Below are positions 47,320-56,613 of a DNA stretch of 64,000 nucleotides, one piece after another; positions within the stretch are counted from its first letter, which is position 1, and each line of letters begins with the position of its first letter. The notes beneath the pieces were generated by a model. The model searched no databases. It was not told the DNA's origin and saw nothing but the letters and a program-made list of their open reading frames with translations. The position numbers were made by a program, and so were the translations under genes. This DNA comes from an uncultured Clostridia bacterium (GTDB taxonomy: Bacteria; Bacillota; Clostridia; TANB77; CAG-508): the NCBI GenBank assembly GCA_934184665.1, contig CAKPSX010000003.1, positions 7,973 to 71,972 of the forward strand, given 5' to 3'.

Positions 47320-47490
47320 TTATTTAGTAAAAAATTTTATAATCTGTTTATCAATCAAGTCAAGTGATTCACCAGATATTTTTACATTTCTTCTAACAGT
47401 ATCTTTAAAAATCCTTTGCTTGCTAATTGTTGTTATTTGTTTAATTAAAGCAATGCTATCTTTCTTCATTTTAGAAATTTCGTTCTCCAT
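47320..47490 (-). pseudogene. Fragment resembling the C-terminus of a PemK/MazF toxin
   Basis: 56 codons: DSIALIKQITTISKQRIFKD followed by VKISGESLDLIDKQI, similar to the end of PemK/MazF ribonucleases, where this segment forms the last strand and helix. The catalytic N-terminal part is absent, no ribosome binding site precedes the ATG and an in-frame stop lies five codons upstream. It is probably the remnant of a toxin-antitoxin locus. Assignment is by memory of the family and tentative. Confidence 0.4.
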
Positions 47491-47514
47491 TTTTTTAATA
47501 TTTTAGATATACTT

Positions 47515-47543
47515 AAGCTTAGAACCCTAAGCTTTTTATTTTG
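47515..47543 (+). terminator. Terminator-like hairpin
   Basis: Perfect eight-base stem AAGCTTAG/CTAAGCTT with an AACC loop and following TTTATTTT. No plus-strand gene is evident upstream. Confidence 0.55.
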
Positions 47544-47641
47544 TCAAATATTTTTCTACTTTTTGTTGCCTTTTGTGATCTAATCATAGAAATTAAGGAG
47601 TTAACTATATGTATTTGATTTTTCTTTACATTTCTATTATA

Positions 47642-47905
47642 TTAAAACAAATATAAATAATTATTTGTTAATATTATCAATATCATACTTATATAAATAA
47701 ATGCAAATAGTGATAATCCAACAATTCCAGTTATCATTCCTGCTTTTCCTATTTTACTTCCTGTTCTTTTAGCAGATTTAACCCCAAATATAATTGCCAA
47801 TATTCCTGTTGGTAGTGTTATATACCAAAAAAGCGATGATATAATTGATACTATTCCTAATACAAGTGAAGCAATATGCATAACATTTTTATTATTTTTT
47901 TTCAT
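47642..47905 (-). CDS. DUF4190-type small membrane protein
   Basis: 87 residues with two membrane hairpins: IASLVLGIVSIISSLFWYI and GMITGIVGLSLFAFI, and the intervening P-GILAIIFG-KSAKRTGSKIGKAG, which is the DUF4190 signature. Function unknown. It follows the beta-propeller gene by 12 bases and is probably cotranscribed. Confidence 0.8.
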   Translation of the reverse strand: MKKNNKNVMHIASLVLGIVSIISSLFWYITLPTGILAIIFGVKSAKRTGSKIGKAGMITGIVGLSLFAFIYISMILIILTNNYLYLF

Positions 47906-47917
47906 TTCTTTTTCCTC

Positions 47918-49942
47918 CTAATCTATCTTGATTTCACTTATTTGCTCTAATGTTTCTAAGTCATTTACTTTTATTGCTGTTTCTGATACTGTATATAAAT
48001 TATTATCAATATATAGCCCTCTTAAAAGCTTTGATCTTACTTGATAACTGTAGTAATTGTATTTATCACGTTTTTTTACATCATGTTTAATTATTCCTTT
48101 TAATTTAAATCCTTCTTCTATATTTATTTTATATACTGCATAGCCTTCTGATATTCTGCTATCTTCTCTTGACGTGTACAAAGTCTGCATTGAATCATAA
48201 GTTTCTTCATTTAGTTCTGCTTCAAAGTCTTCAACATAATTGTTTACAGGTATTGCAATCAATTCCTTTTCCTTTGAGAACAATAGTGCTTTTGGATTTG
48301 TTAAAACTGCAGAAGTAGTTCTTCTATCTCCAATTATAGTGTTTGATATTTGCCTTGGATTATTAACATCAGATACATCAAATAAAGCCATTTTCATTCC
48401 AATAATCTTCGCTGTATTTGATATTACTTTTCCATTTGAATCTCTTCTAATTTCTTCCTCAGTTTCAATTCCTATCCCTATTATGTGATTTTCATCATAA
48501 GGATGTATATAATTACTATATCCTGGAATTTTTAATTGTCCTAATACTTTAGGATTTTCTTCATTACTTAAATCAATAGTAAATAACGGATCAACTGTTT
48601 TATATGTTACCAAATATGCTTTATCTCCAACAAATCTTGATGAATACATTTTTTCTCCTTTTGCCAATCTTTCTGTTTCTCCTATTGTTCTGAGGTTATT
48701 ATCAAGTATTGCAACTCTTGTGCCTTCATTATCCTTTAAAGCTATTCTAAGATGTCCGTCTTTTTCATCAAGTGAATATTGGTCTACTGTCTTTCCTTTC
48801 ACTAATGTTTTGGTTTGATATTTTATTTGTCCATTTTCTAATATGTTAAATTTAAATATATTTGTGCATTCCCCTAAATTTTCATCCTCATCTTCTTTTA
48901 TTCCAAGGATTCCTTTTACTCCAAATATATCTTTAATTCTATATTCATACTCATTTTTATAATCATTATATAATAAATATATATTGTTTTCTGAAACATA
49001 CGCATTAGATATATCTATAAGATATGAATTTAAATTTATATCTTGTTTAACATCATATAAATCAACTGTTGAAATTATTGTTTGTTTCTTTGTTTTAATG
49101 TCTTTCAAGTATTTTATGTCACTTAGTTTAATTTCTTTTCTAGTAGAATCCTCAATGTAATATGTATCTATTTCATTTTTTTCATCTTCATTTTCTCTTA
49201 AATTTCCTGATGATATTACATATAATTTATTATCTATACATCTTGATGTATAGTATGGTTCAAACATTTTATATTCTTTTAAAAGATTTGGACTTGTTCT
49301 ATCTTGAATATCATATATTCTTACTATAGTATTTTTTTCGCTGTATAGACTAGCATATTCAGATTCAGATATTATTATTAATTTTTCCTTAGTCAATATT
49401 AAATCTTCAGGCATACTGTTATCATTAAAATTTATTTCAGCAGCTATTTTTATTTCTTTTGAATTTCTGACATCTGTAATTATAACTTTACTTTCTGATA
49501 TAGAATATATATAATCCCCATCTGTTTTAGTGACATCTGCTTCATCTACATTTTCCACCTGTATATTGGTTGTTGAATAATCTTTTTCTATTTTGCTTGA
49601 ATTTTGCACTGTTGATACAGAATCTGATTCCATTCTAGGTAAGGTCGATTTTAAATTAGAATTAGTAGTATTATTAGTTTTAATTTCATCAGTAAAATCA
49701 TAATTATAATAATCGTAAGGCTTTTCCAGCCATGAATTTATTGAAAATGGCATTGCAAATATCTTTAACAATCCCTCTTTAAAGTCTGTTATATCATCTC
49801 CTTTATATATTCTTTGTAATTCACTTTTTGATTTTATTTGTTGAAGTTCCTCTATATTTCTGCTATTTCTTATTAGAATCGTTGTACTTACTAGTACTAT
49901 TGAAATTATAATTATTGACAATATTTTATATTTACTTTTCAT
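47918..49942 (-). CDS. Secreted/membrane-anchored beta-propeller protein (Beta_propel family)
   Basis: 674 residues: one N-terminal helix (about 8-27), a low-complexity stretch, then a large extracellular domain beginning TTNIQVENVDEADVTKTDGDYIYS, the signature of the Beta_propel family found in clostridia and archaea. Repeated blade-like YLVTYK, FTIDLSNEENPKVLGQLKIPG and GIGIET motifs follow. Role unknown. Start ATG 49942, six bases after AAGGTG; the preceding small frame stops just upstream, so translation may be coupled. Confidence 0.85.
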   Translation of the reverse strand: MKSKYKILSIIIISIVLVSTTILIRNSRNIEELQQIKSKSELQRIYKGDDITDFKEGLLKIFAMPFSINSWLEKPYDYYNYDFTDEIKTNNTTNSNLKSTLPRMESDSVSTVQNSSKIEKDYSTTNIQVENVDEADVTKTDGDYIYSISESKVIITDVRNSKEIKIAAEINFNDNSMPEDLILTKEKLIIISESEYASLYSEKNTIVRIYDIQDRTSPNLLKEYKMFEPYYTSRCIDNKLYVISSGNLRENEDEKNEIDTYYIEDSTRKEIKLSDIKYLKDIKTKKQTIISTVDLYDVKQDINLNSYLIDISNAYVSENNIYLLYNDYKNEYEYRIKDIFGVKGILGIKEDEDENLGECTNIFKFNILENGQIKYQTKTLVKGKTVDQYSLDEKDGHLRIALKDNEGTRVAILDNNLRTIGETERLAKGEKMYSSRFVGDKAYLVTYKTVDPLFTIDLSNEENPKVLGQLKIPGYSNYIHPYDENHIIGIGIETEEEIRRDSNGKVISNTAKIIGMKMALFDVSDVNNPRQISNTIIGDRRTTSAVLTNPKALLFSKEKELIAIPVNNYVEDFEAELNEETYDSMQTLYTSREDSRISEGYAVYKINIEEGFKLKGIIKHDVKKRDKYNYYSYQVRSKLLRGLYIDNNLYTVSETAIKVNDLETLEQISEIKID

Positions 49943-49952
49943 AAACATCACC

Positions 49953-50114
49953 TTATCTTTCAAATATATTTTGTTTTTCATCTAATTGTGATATAAGTAT
50001 TTCTTTTATTGCATTCTCATCTAAATCAAACTTTAGACTATCTCTAAAACTGTCTTCTGGTATTTTTCCTATTTCTTCTCGTAACTTTGGTATTAATTCA
50101 GATAGTCCTAACAT
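49953..50114 (-). CDS. Small conserved-looking frame upstream of the propeller gene; start unclear
   Basis: 53 residues from the first ATG; the open frame extends about nine codons further to a GGGAGG but has no usual start there. The sequence is acidic and helical (GLSELIPKLREEIGKIPEDS) and ends 11 bases before the propeller ATG. In related genomes propeller genes can follow regulatory genes, so a remnant of one is possible. Not recognised. Confidence 0.45.
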   Translation of the reverse strand: MLGLSELIPKLREEIGKIPEDSFRDSLKFDLDENAIKEILISQLDEKQNIFER

Positions 50115-50422
50115 TTGTAAATCTGGTATTGCTTCTAATACACCTCCCTATAAATAATATAGATTCTCTATTATGTTCATATATTATTTTATCATATATT
50201 ACATATGTTCTTCAACATTTTATTCATAATTACTTTAAGATATTGCTACTTTTTCTATGAAACACATATCTACTGCAATGTTCATTTCCTATGCTAACTA
50301 GTATAACATTCAATTTTCAGTAAGCCAATCCCAAAACAAAAATTTGTAAATATTTTTTGAATTTACTTGATTTTTTAATACGAATCTGTGTGATTCATTG
50401 CACTGATATTTTATCAAAATTA

Positions 50423-50451
50423 TTGACTAAATGAGAAATTTAATGTATTAT
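50423..50451 (+). promoter_or_regulatory. Promoter of the clpE-like gene
   Basis: TTGACT (50423-50428), 17-base spacer, TATTAT (50446-50451). No CtsR-type direct repeat was found near it. Confidence 0.75.
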
Positions 50452-50497
50452 ATATAATATTATTATATAGATATAAAGAAAAGAGGAAATTAAATTT

Positions 50498-52843
50498 ATG
50501 TTATGTTCAGAATGTAAAAAAAATACAGCAGTAGTATTTATTAACAAAATTGAAAATGGCGTTTCAACAATGGAGGGACTATGTAAAAGTTGTGCTCAAA
50601 AAAGAGGGCTAGAAGTTCCAGATGCACAACCTCAAAATAGCAATTTTAATGTTCCACCAAATATGAATAATATAGATATGACAAATATGTCAAAGCAATT
50701 AGAGTCTTTATTTAAAGATTTATCTGCAAACTTAAAGATAGAAAATCTTGAAGATTTAGAAGATCTTGATTCAGAAGAAATGGAAGAACTTGAATCAGAT
50801 ATGTCTAATAGTCCTATTGGCATTCCAATAGGCTCTATATTTGCAAACTTTGTTCCTAAAAATGGTCAACAAAATGAAGAAGAAAATTCTGGAAGACAAA
50901 AAGTTAAAGTTGAAAAAAAGAAAAACACTAAGAAAAAGAAGAAATACTTAGATGTATATGGAACAAATCTTACTGTAAAAGCAAAAAATAATGAGCTAGA
51001 TGTTGTAGTTGGACGTGATAAGGAAATTCAAAGAGTTGTTCAAATATTAAATAGACGTACAAAAAATAATCCATGTCTAATTGGTGAACCTGGTGTTGGT
51101 AAAACAGCTATTGCTCAAGGTTTAGCTATTAAAATAGCTAATAATAATGTGCCTGCAAAACTTTTAAATAAAGAAGTTTATTTATTAGATATGACAGCTG
51201 TTATTGCTGGAACTCAATTTAGAGGCCAGTTTGAAGCACGTATGAAAGGAATTATAGATGAATGTAAAGAATATGGCAACATTATTCTTGTAATTGATGA
51301 GATTCATAATATAATTGGTGCTGGTGATGGTGAACATTCAATGAATGCTGCTAATATTTTGAAACCTTCCCTATCAAATGGCGAAATTCAATTAATTGGT
51401 ACAACTACATTAAAAGAATATAGAAAATATATTGAAAAAGATTCTGCATTAGAAAGAAGATTTCAACAAGTATTAGTTGAAGAACCCAATATTGATGATT
51501 CAATTTCAATTTTAAAAGGTATCAAAAAATATTATGAAGAATATCACAAAGTTAAAATATCAAATGATGTTATTAGGCAAACAGTTATAATGTCTGAAAA
51601 ATACATTCATGATAGATTTTTACCAGACAAAGCTATAGATATTCTTGATGAGGCTTGTTCAAGAATAAATCTTGAAAATAAAGATTTGTTTAGATTAGAA
51701 ATGCTAAAACAAGAACTTGCAAAAGTTCAAGCTCAAAAAGAAGATGCTGCAAATGCAGATTCAACTGAGGATTATCAAAAAGCTGCTGATTTAAAAACTC
51801 AAGAATGTAGATTAATTGAAGAAATAGACAAATTAAATAGTACTATAAAATTAAAAAATCTTACTGTTCAAGATATAGCTCAAGTAATTGAAAACTGGAC
51901 TAAAATTCCAGTTAAGAAAATAACTGAAGCTGAAACACAAAAATTATTAAATCTTGAAACTAATCTTCATAAGAGAATTATTGGTCAAGATGAAGCTGTA
52001 AACAGTGTTTCGCGCGCTATAAGAAGAAACAGAGCAGGTTTACAAAGTACAAAAAGACCACCATCATTCATATTTGTAGGTCCTACAGGTGTTGGTAAAA
52101 CTGAGCTTGCTAAAAGCCTTGCTTATGAAATGTTTGGATCAGAGGATTCTATAATTCGTATAGATATGTCAGAATACATGGAAGGTCATTCTACATCAAA
52201 ATTAATTGGTGCACCTCCAGGATATGTTGGTTATGATGATGCAGGTCAACTTACTGAAAAAGTTAAAAGAAAACCTTATTCAATTATATTATTAGATGAA
52301 ATTGAAAAAGCTCATCCAGATGTATTTAATATACTTCTACAAGTTCTTGATGATGGTAAACTTACAGATTCTCAAGGAAATACAGTAAGTTTCCAAAATA
52401 CAATAATTATCATGACATCAAATGCTGGTTCAAACTTAAATAATAATTCAATTGGTTTTGCTAAACAAACTGTTGATGCTGGTAAGATTGAAGATAATCT
52501 AAAAGAAGTATTTAGGCCAGAATTCTTAAATAGAATTGATGAAATAATTGTATTCAATTCTCTAACAAAACCTGAATTATTAAAAATTGTAGATTTAATG
52601 TTAAAAGATACTGTAAAAGCTTTATCTGATAAAAATATTTCTTTTAATATTTCAGATGATGCTAAAAATTATATTTTGGAAAAAGGAACTAATTTAAAGT
52701 TCGGTGCTAGACCTTTAAGAAGAGCTATTCAAAGATATGTAGAAGATGAAATCTCTGAAATGATTTTAAAAGGTGAAATTAAAGAAGGTCAAACAATAAA
52801 TGTTACTTTGGAAAATGATAATTTAAGATTTAATGCAAATTAG
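50498..52843 (+). CDS. clpE: ClpE-like AAA+ unfoldase with N-terminal zinc finger
   Basis: 781 residues. N-terminal four-cysteine zinc finger (C3, C6, C29, C32), an acidic linker, AAA1 with Walker A GEPGVGKT (196-203) and Walker B at D267-E268, a middle domain with a UVR-like segment, and AAA2 with GPTGVGKT (528-535). The IGF loop in AAA2 (NNSIGFAKQ) indicates ClpP docking. The zinc finger and absence of a ClpC N-domain point to ClpE. B. subtilis clpE is CtsR-controlled; here neither ctsR nor mcsAB is adjacent. Confidence 0.9.
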   Translation: MLCSECKKNTAVVFINKIENGVSTMEGLCKSCAQKRGLEVPDAQPQNSNFNVPPNMNNIDMTNMSKQLESLFKDLSANLKIENLEDLEDLDSEEMEELESDMSNSPIGIPIGSIFANFVPKNGQQNEEENSGRQKVKVEKKKNTKKKKKYLDVYGTNLTVKAKNNELDVVVGRDKEIQRVVQILNRRTKNNPCLIGEPGVGKTAIAQGLAIKIANNNVPAKLLNKEVYLLDMTAVIAGTQFRGQFEARMKGIIDECKEYGNIILVIDEIHNIIGAGDGEHSMNAANILKPSLSNGEIQLIGTTTLKEYRKYIEKDSALERRFQQVLVEEPNIDDSISILKGIKKYYEEYHKVKISNDVIRQTVIMSEKYIHDRFLPDKAIDILDEACSRINLENKDLFRLEMLKQELAKVQAQKEDAANADSTEDYQKAADLKTQECRLIEEIDKLNSTIKLKNLTVQDIAQVIENWTKIPVKKITEAETQKLLNLETNLHKRIIGQDEAVNSVSRAIRRNRAGLQSTKRPPSFIFVGPTGVGKTELAKSLAYEMFGSEDSIIRIDMSEYMEGHSTSKLIGAPPGYVGYDDAGQLTEKVKRKPYSIILLDEIEKAHPDVFNILLQVLDDGKLTDSQGNTVSFQNTIIIMTSNAGSNLNNNSIGFAKQTVDAGKIEDNLKEVFRPEFLNRIDEIIVFNSLTKPELLKIVDLMLKDTVKALSDKNISFNISDDAKNYILEKGTNLKFGARPLRRAIQRYVEDEISEMILKGEIKEGQTINVTLENDNLRFNAN

Positions 52844-52886
52844 TTTTTATCATCTTCCCTCTTATGAATTGAAAGGATTTTATAAT

Positions 52887-53438
52887 ATGAAGAAAAAATA
52901 TATACCTAATATATTAACAGGATTACGTTTTATATTAATACCATTTATATTTATATCTGTTATTCATGAAAAATATCTAACAGGTATTATACTTTTTACA
53001 ATATCAGCAATAACAGATGTTTTAGATGGATATATTGCCCGTAAATATAATTTTGTTACTGATATTGGAAAATTACTTGATCCATTATCAGATAAGCTAA
53101 CTCAAATATTCCTTCTTTTAGCCTTAGCAATTTTAAATATTTTACCATGGTGGATATTTATTATTGTTATTGCAAAAGAATGTGCTATGATTATATCTGC
53201 ATCAATGCTTTATTCTAAAGAAGATGTAGTTGTATATAGCAAATGGTATGGTAAATTAGCAACATCACTTTTCTACTTGGCAATTATATCTTCATTGATA
53301 ATAAATCAATTTAATATATCTTTACCATTTAGAATTGATTTATATTTATATTATTTAGCAATATTATCTACAATCTTTTCTTTAATAATGTATGCTGTAA
53401 AATTTAACCTTTCAAAATTTATAATGAAGAAAAAATAA
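52887..53438 (+). CDS. pgsA: CDP-diacylglycerol-glycerol-3-phosphate 3-phosphatidyltransferase
   Basis: 183-residue integral membrane enzyme making phosphatidylglycerophosphate. The CDP-alcohol phosphotransferase motif D-x2-DG-x2-AR-x8-G-x3-D-x3-D is complete in DVLDGYIARKYN...GKLLDPLSD. Four to five further helices. The ATG at 52887, after AAAGGA, gives the family start; an upstream frame overlapping clpE is not used. Confidence 0.93.
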   Translation: MKKKYIPNILTGLRFILIPFIFISVIHEKYLTGIILFTISAITDVLDGYIARKYNFVTDIGKLLDPLSDKLTQIFLLLALAILNILPWWIFIIVIAKECAMIISASMLYSKEDVVVYSKWYGKLATSLFYLAIISSLIINQFNISLPFRIDLYLYYLAILSTIFSLIMYAVKFNLSKFIMKKK

Positions 53439-53450
53439 CATTAATTATAT

Positions 53451-53493
53451 ATAGACTCTAAAATGCTTATAAGCAAGATTTAGAGTCTATTTT
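53451..53493 (+). terminator. Terminator of pgsA
   Basis: Perfect twelve-base stem ATAGACTCTAAA/TTTAGAGTCTAT followed by TTTG. Confidence 0.8.
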
Positions 53494-53519
53494 GTTTTCT
53501 GTCACAAAAAACATTTATA

Positions 53520-54119
53520 TTATTCAAAATCTTCTATAACTTTATTTAAATCTTCCTGCCCATATACTTCTAATCCATTTTGTATATTTATTAAATCAGT
53601 ATCTGTCAAATACTCACTTGATATATTTGTTTTTTCATACACTTCTTCTTTTCCATCTTCATTCATTTTATATATAACTACTTTTCCATCTTCAACTTTT
53701 AATTTGAAATGCTCATTACATGACTCATCAGACTCTTTATATAATGTAATTTTTTCTGGGCTAAAACCTATAACTTCCCATTCTGGATATTGCTCTTCCA
53801 CCTCTTTTTTTGTCATATTTACGAGCTCTTTTGGAAGTTCGACATATTCATTTATAGTATGATCGCATTTTACATAATATTTTTTTAATATTAGTATCGC
53901 ATTTGCTGCAACTTTTTCTTCATTTGCAGATGTAGTTTGTGTTAAATTCTCCTCAATATACTCATTCATGCAATCATCTTCAACAGTTTCTTCAGACATA
54001 AAAATATCTTTCTCAGCTTCATTATCTTTATTTTTTACACTAACTATAACATATGTTATATATAATATAACATTTATAGTTAATATTCCTGCTATTATAG
54101 CAATTGTTTTTTTATTCAT
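53520..54119 (-). CDS. BofC C-terminal-domain-like protein, membrane anchored
   Basis: 199 residues: N-terminal helix (about 7-27), an acidic linker, then a domain with LPKELVNMTKKEVEEQYPEW, KLKVEDGKVVIYK and LTDTDLINIQNGLEVYG, which resembles the C-terminal domain of BofC, an inhibitor of SpoIVB signalling in sporulation. Recalled from family patterns, not confirmed by alignment. It starts a few bases after the comEC end and is probably in that operon. Confidence 0.6.
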   Translation of the reverse strand: MNKKTIAIIAGILTINVILYITYVIVSVKNKDNEAEKDIFMSEETVEDDCMNEYIEENLTQTTSANEEKVAANAILILKKYYVKCDHTINEYVELPKELVNMTKKEVEEQYPEWEVIGFSPEKITLYKESDESCNEHFKLKVEDGKVVIYKMNEDGKEEVYEKTNISSEYLTDTDLINIQNGLEVYGQEDLNKVIEDFE

Positions 54120-54122
54120 AAA

Positions 54123-54755
54123 TCACCAACTCTTTTCTTTTGTTTTATTATTTACCATATTTGTTATTTTTATACATTTATTTATCTTTAAAATTATTTC
54201 TCCATTTTTATCTGTTCTATAAATGCTTATTTTATTTTTTGTTAGTCTACCAATTACATCTTCATTTGGATGTCCGAAATTGTTATTCTCCCCTACTCCA
54301 ATCAGTGCAATTTCTGGAGATACAACTTTCAAAAATTCCTCACTTGTAGATGTTTTTGAGCCATGATGCCCTACCTTTAGAATAGTTGATTTTAATTTTT
54401 CCTGATTATTTTTATATAATTTTAAAATCTCATCTTCTGCAATTTTTTCAATATCACCTGTAAATAATACACTAAAATTTTTATATATTAATTTACATAC
54501 TAATGAATTATTATTCAAAACATTTTCTGAAATCTTATTTTTTGAGTTTGGCCATAACACATCTAAATGACAATTTTTTTCTATTTGAATTTTTTGTCCC
54601 GCTTCTACAATATTTATCACAATCTTCTTTTCTCTTACTATCTCAATGAACTTGCTATAATTTTCTGAGCCTTCAAACTGTTTTCCTATTATTATCTTTT
54701 TTACTTTAAGTTGTTCAATAATTGTCAATATTCCACCGCACATGGTCTTGGTCAA
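54123..54755 (-). CDS. comEC: ComEC C-terminal part (metallo-beta-lactamase domain), out of frame
   Basis: This frame reads CGGILTIIEQLKVKKIIIG through LFTGDIEK and LKVGHHGSKTSTS to DKNGEIILKI, the second half of the ComEC metallo-beta-lactamase domain. It continues directly from the SHFDQDH motif of the upstream frame after a one-base shift at about 54741. The apparent ATG inside has no ribosome binding site, so it is not an independent gene. Confidence 0.85.
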   Translation of the reverse strand: MTKTMCGGILTIIEQLKVKKIIIGKQFEGSENYSKFIEIVREKKIVINIVEAGQKIQIEKNCHLDVLWPNSKNKISENVLNNNSLVCKLIYKNFSVLFTGDIEKIAEDEILKLYKNNQEKLKSTILKVGHHGSKTSTSEEFLKVVSPEIALIGVGENNNFGHPNEDVIGRLTKNKISIYRTDKNGEIILKINKCIKITNMVNNKTKEKSW

Positions 54756-56613
54756 AATGACTTATTATTATCATATCTAATTTATTTATTTTTCTATTTA
54801 ACAGATATGGCAATAAAATATTCTTACCTGTATCATAAAATTGGCTGCCTCCTCCGTCTATTAAAATCTTTTTATTACAAGGTGTAACAATTAATGTTGA
54901 ATCTCCTTGTCCAACATCGATAAAATAAATTCTTAAATCTGATGAAATATTAATACAGTTAGTTGATATTATTACTATTATAGTTAATATAACAATTATC
55001 TTTTTATATGATTTAATTCTATATTTAAAAAGATAAATCATGTTCTTAATTCTTGTTTGTGTTGGAGTCTCATTTTTTATATGAAATAATTTATATAAAT
55101 ACATTAAAACAATAATGCAAATATAATACAAAATAACTTGATATAAATCAGGTGTAATAACTTTCTGATATCCAAATGGTATTTTGCTACCTAATTTTGA
55201 AATATAAATTAATATATATGTTGGTAATTGAATAATTTTAGCCATACATATTCCACATTTTATAGAAACAAATGATATTATAATTTGAATTAATCCACCA
55301 ATAACTATTGCTCCTATAACTAAATTTAGCAATAAATTTGTTATTAAAAAGGCAATTCCTATGTTATTAAATTTTAAAATTATTATAGGTGCTATTATTA
55401 TTTGAGAAGAAATCGAAACTGATAAAACCTTTATAATAGGTTCACATTTTTTCTGGATTTTCAAAAATAGATATTTCCATTTTCTATGTTTTATTTTTAT
55501 ACTTTTCAAGATTTTTTCTACATCTGAATTAAAAAATATTATTCCTAGTGTTCCACCATATGTAAGTAGAAAACTCACACTAAATAAACTAAATGGATTA
55601 TTTAATAAAATTATCAGCATTGAAATTGCTATATTATTTAATGTGTCATTTTTTCTGTAAAAAACAAATGACATACATGATATTATTCCCATAATACAAG
55701 CTCTTACCACTGATAAGCTAAGCCCTGTTATAAACATATAAAATAATAAAACTATACTTGCAATTATTTTACTATTTCTTTTTCCAAATGGTATTTTAGT
55801 AATGTTTGTTATTAAAAAAATCAAATATGTAACATGCATTCCAGAAACTGCTAGCACATGTGATATATTACTTTCAGAAAAATCTTCTTTTATCTCTTCA
55901 TCTATATTACTTGTATCTCCTAATAACACTCCAAGTATAATTCCTTGTACATCTTCATCATAACTATTTTTCACATTTTCTTTTATTTTTAATGAAGCAT
56001 CATTTATAATCTTACTAAAATTCCATTTACTTGCTTTTTGCTTAACTTCAATGTTTTCCGCTTTTACAGTTCCATAAACTTTCAACGTTTTTAAATATTG
56101 CTTATAATCAAAAGCTTTATAGTTTCTGGCTATCTGAGGCTCTTGAAATTTACCACTTATTTCTATTATATCTCCATATTCTAATTTTTGGTTTTTTTTA
56201 ACATTAATATACAGATAAGTATTTTTTAATCTTTCTTCTAATACTTTTATTTTATATCTATCACTATAATCTTTTTCCATTTTATTACTTACAACTATTC
56301 CTGTAAGTTTTATATCTTCTATTCCATTATAAGCTGTTTCATATTTTTGATTTTGAACTTTAATAATGATATTTGAAATAAATGATGAAATAATAATCAT
56401 CAAAATTATATTGATTTTAAAAATCATTTTTAGATATCTAAAATATCTTTTTATTGATAAAATTCTAAATTTTTTCTTTTTATATTGTATATTGATTATA
56501 ACATATATTGCAATTAAAATCGCATGAAAAAGGACTATACTAGCTTTAAAGTATAGCCCCCATATTATACCTATAATATAACCAATCACAATTATTAAAA
56601 TTGGTCTATTCAA
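54715..56613 (-). CDS. comEC: ComEC/Rec2 DNA uptake channel, N-terminal part, frameshifted
   Basis: ComEC forms the membrane channel for single-stranded DNA in transformation. The soluble OB-fold domain (residues ~80-170), the competence membrane domain (SHVLAVSGMHVTYLIF, then about eight helices) and the start of the metallo-beta-lactamase domain (FIDVGQGDSTLIVT, ILIDGGG, SHFDQDH) are present. After DH the frame runs into nonsense (VRWNIDNY, stop). One extra base there separates it from the C-terminal part. Start is TTG, immediately after the NlpC gene stop. If real, DNA uptake is lost even though dprA and comM are intact. Confidence 0.9.
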   Translation of the reverse strand: MNRPILIIVIGYIIGIIWGLYFKASIVLFHAILIAIYVIINIQYKKKKFRILSIKRYFRYLKMIFKINIILMIIISSFISNIIIKVQNQKYETAYNGIEDIKLTGIVVSNKMEKDYSDRYKIKVLEERLKNTYLYINVKKNQKLEYGDIIEISGKFQEPQIARNYKAFDYKQYLKTLKVYGTVKAENIEVKQKASKWNFSKIINDASLKIKENVKNSYDEDVQGIILGVLLGDTSNIDEEIKEDFSESNISHVLAVSGMHVTYLIFLITNITKIPFGKRNSKIIASIVLLFYMFITGLSLSVVRACIMGIISCMSFVFYRKNDTLNNIAISMLIILLNNPFSLFSVSFLLTYGGTLGIIFFNSDVEKILKSIKIKHRKWKYLFLKIQKKCEPIIKVLSVSISSQIIIAPIIILKFNNIGIAFLITNLLLNLVIGAIVIGGLIQIIISFVSIKCGICMAKIIQLPTYILIYISKLGSKIPFGYQKVITPDLYQVILYYICIIVLMYLYKLFHIKNETPTQTRIKNMIYLFKYRIKSYKKIIVILTIIVIISTNCINISSDLRIYFIDVGQGDSTLIVTPCNKKILIDGGGSQFYDTGKNILLPYLLNRKINKLDMIIISHFDQDHVRWNIDNY

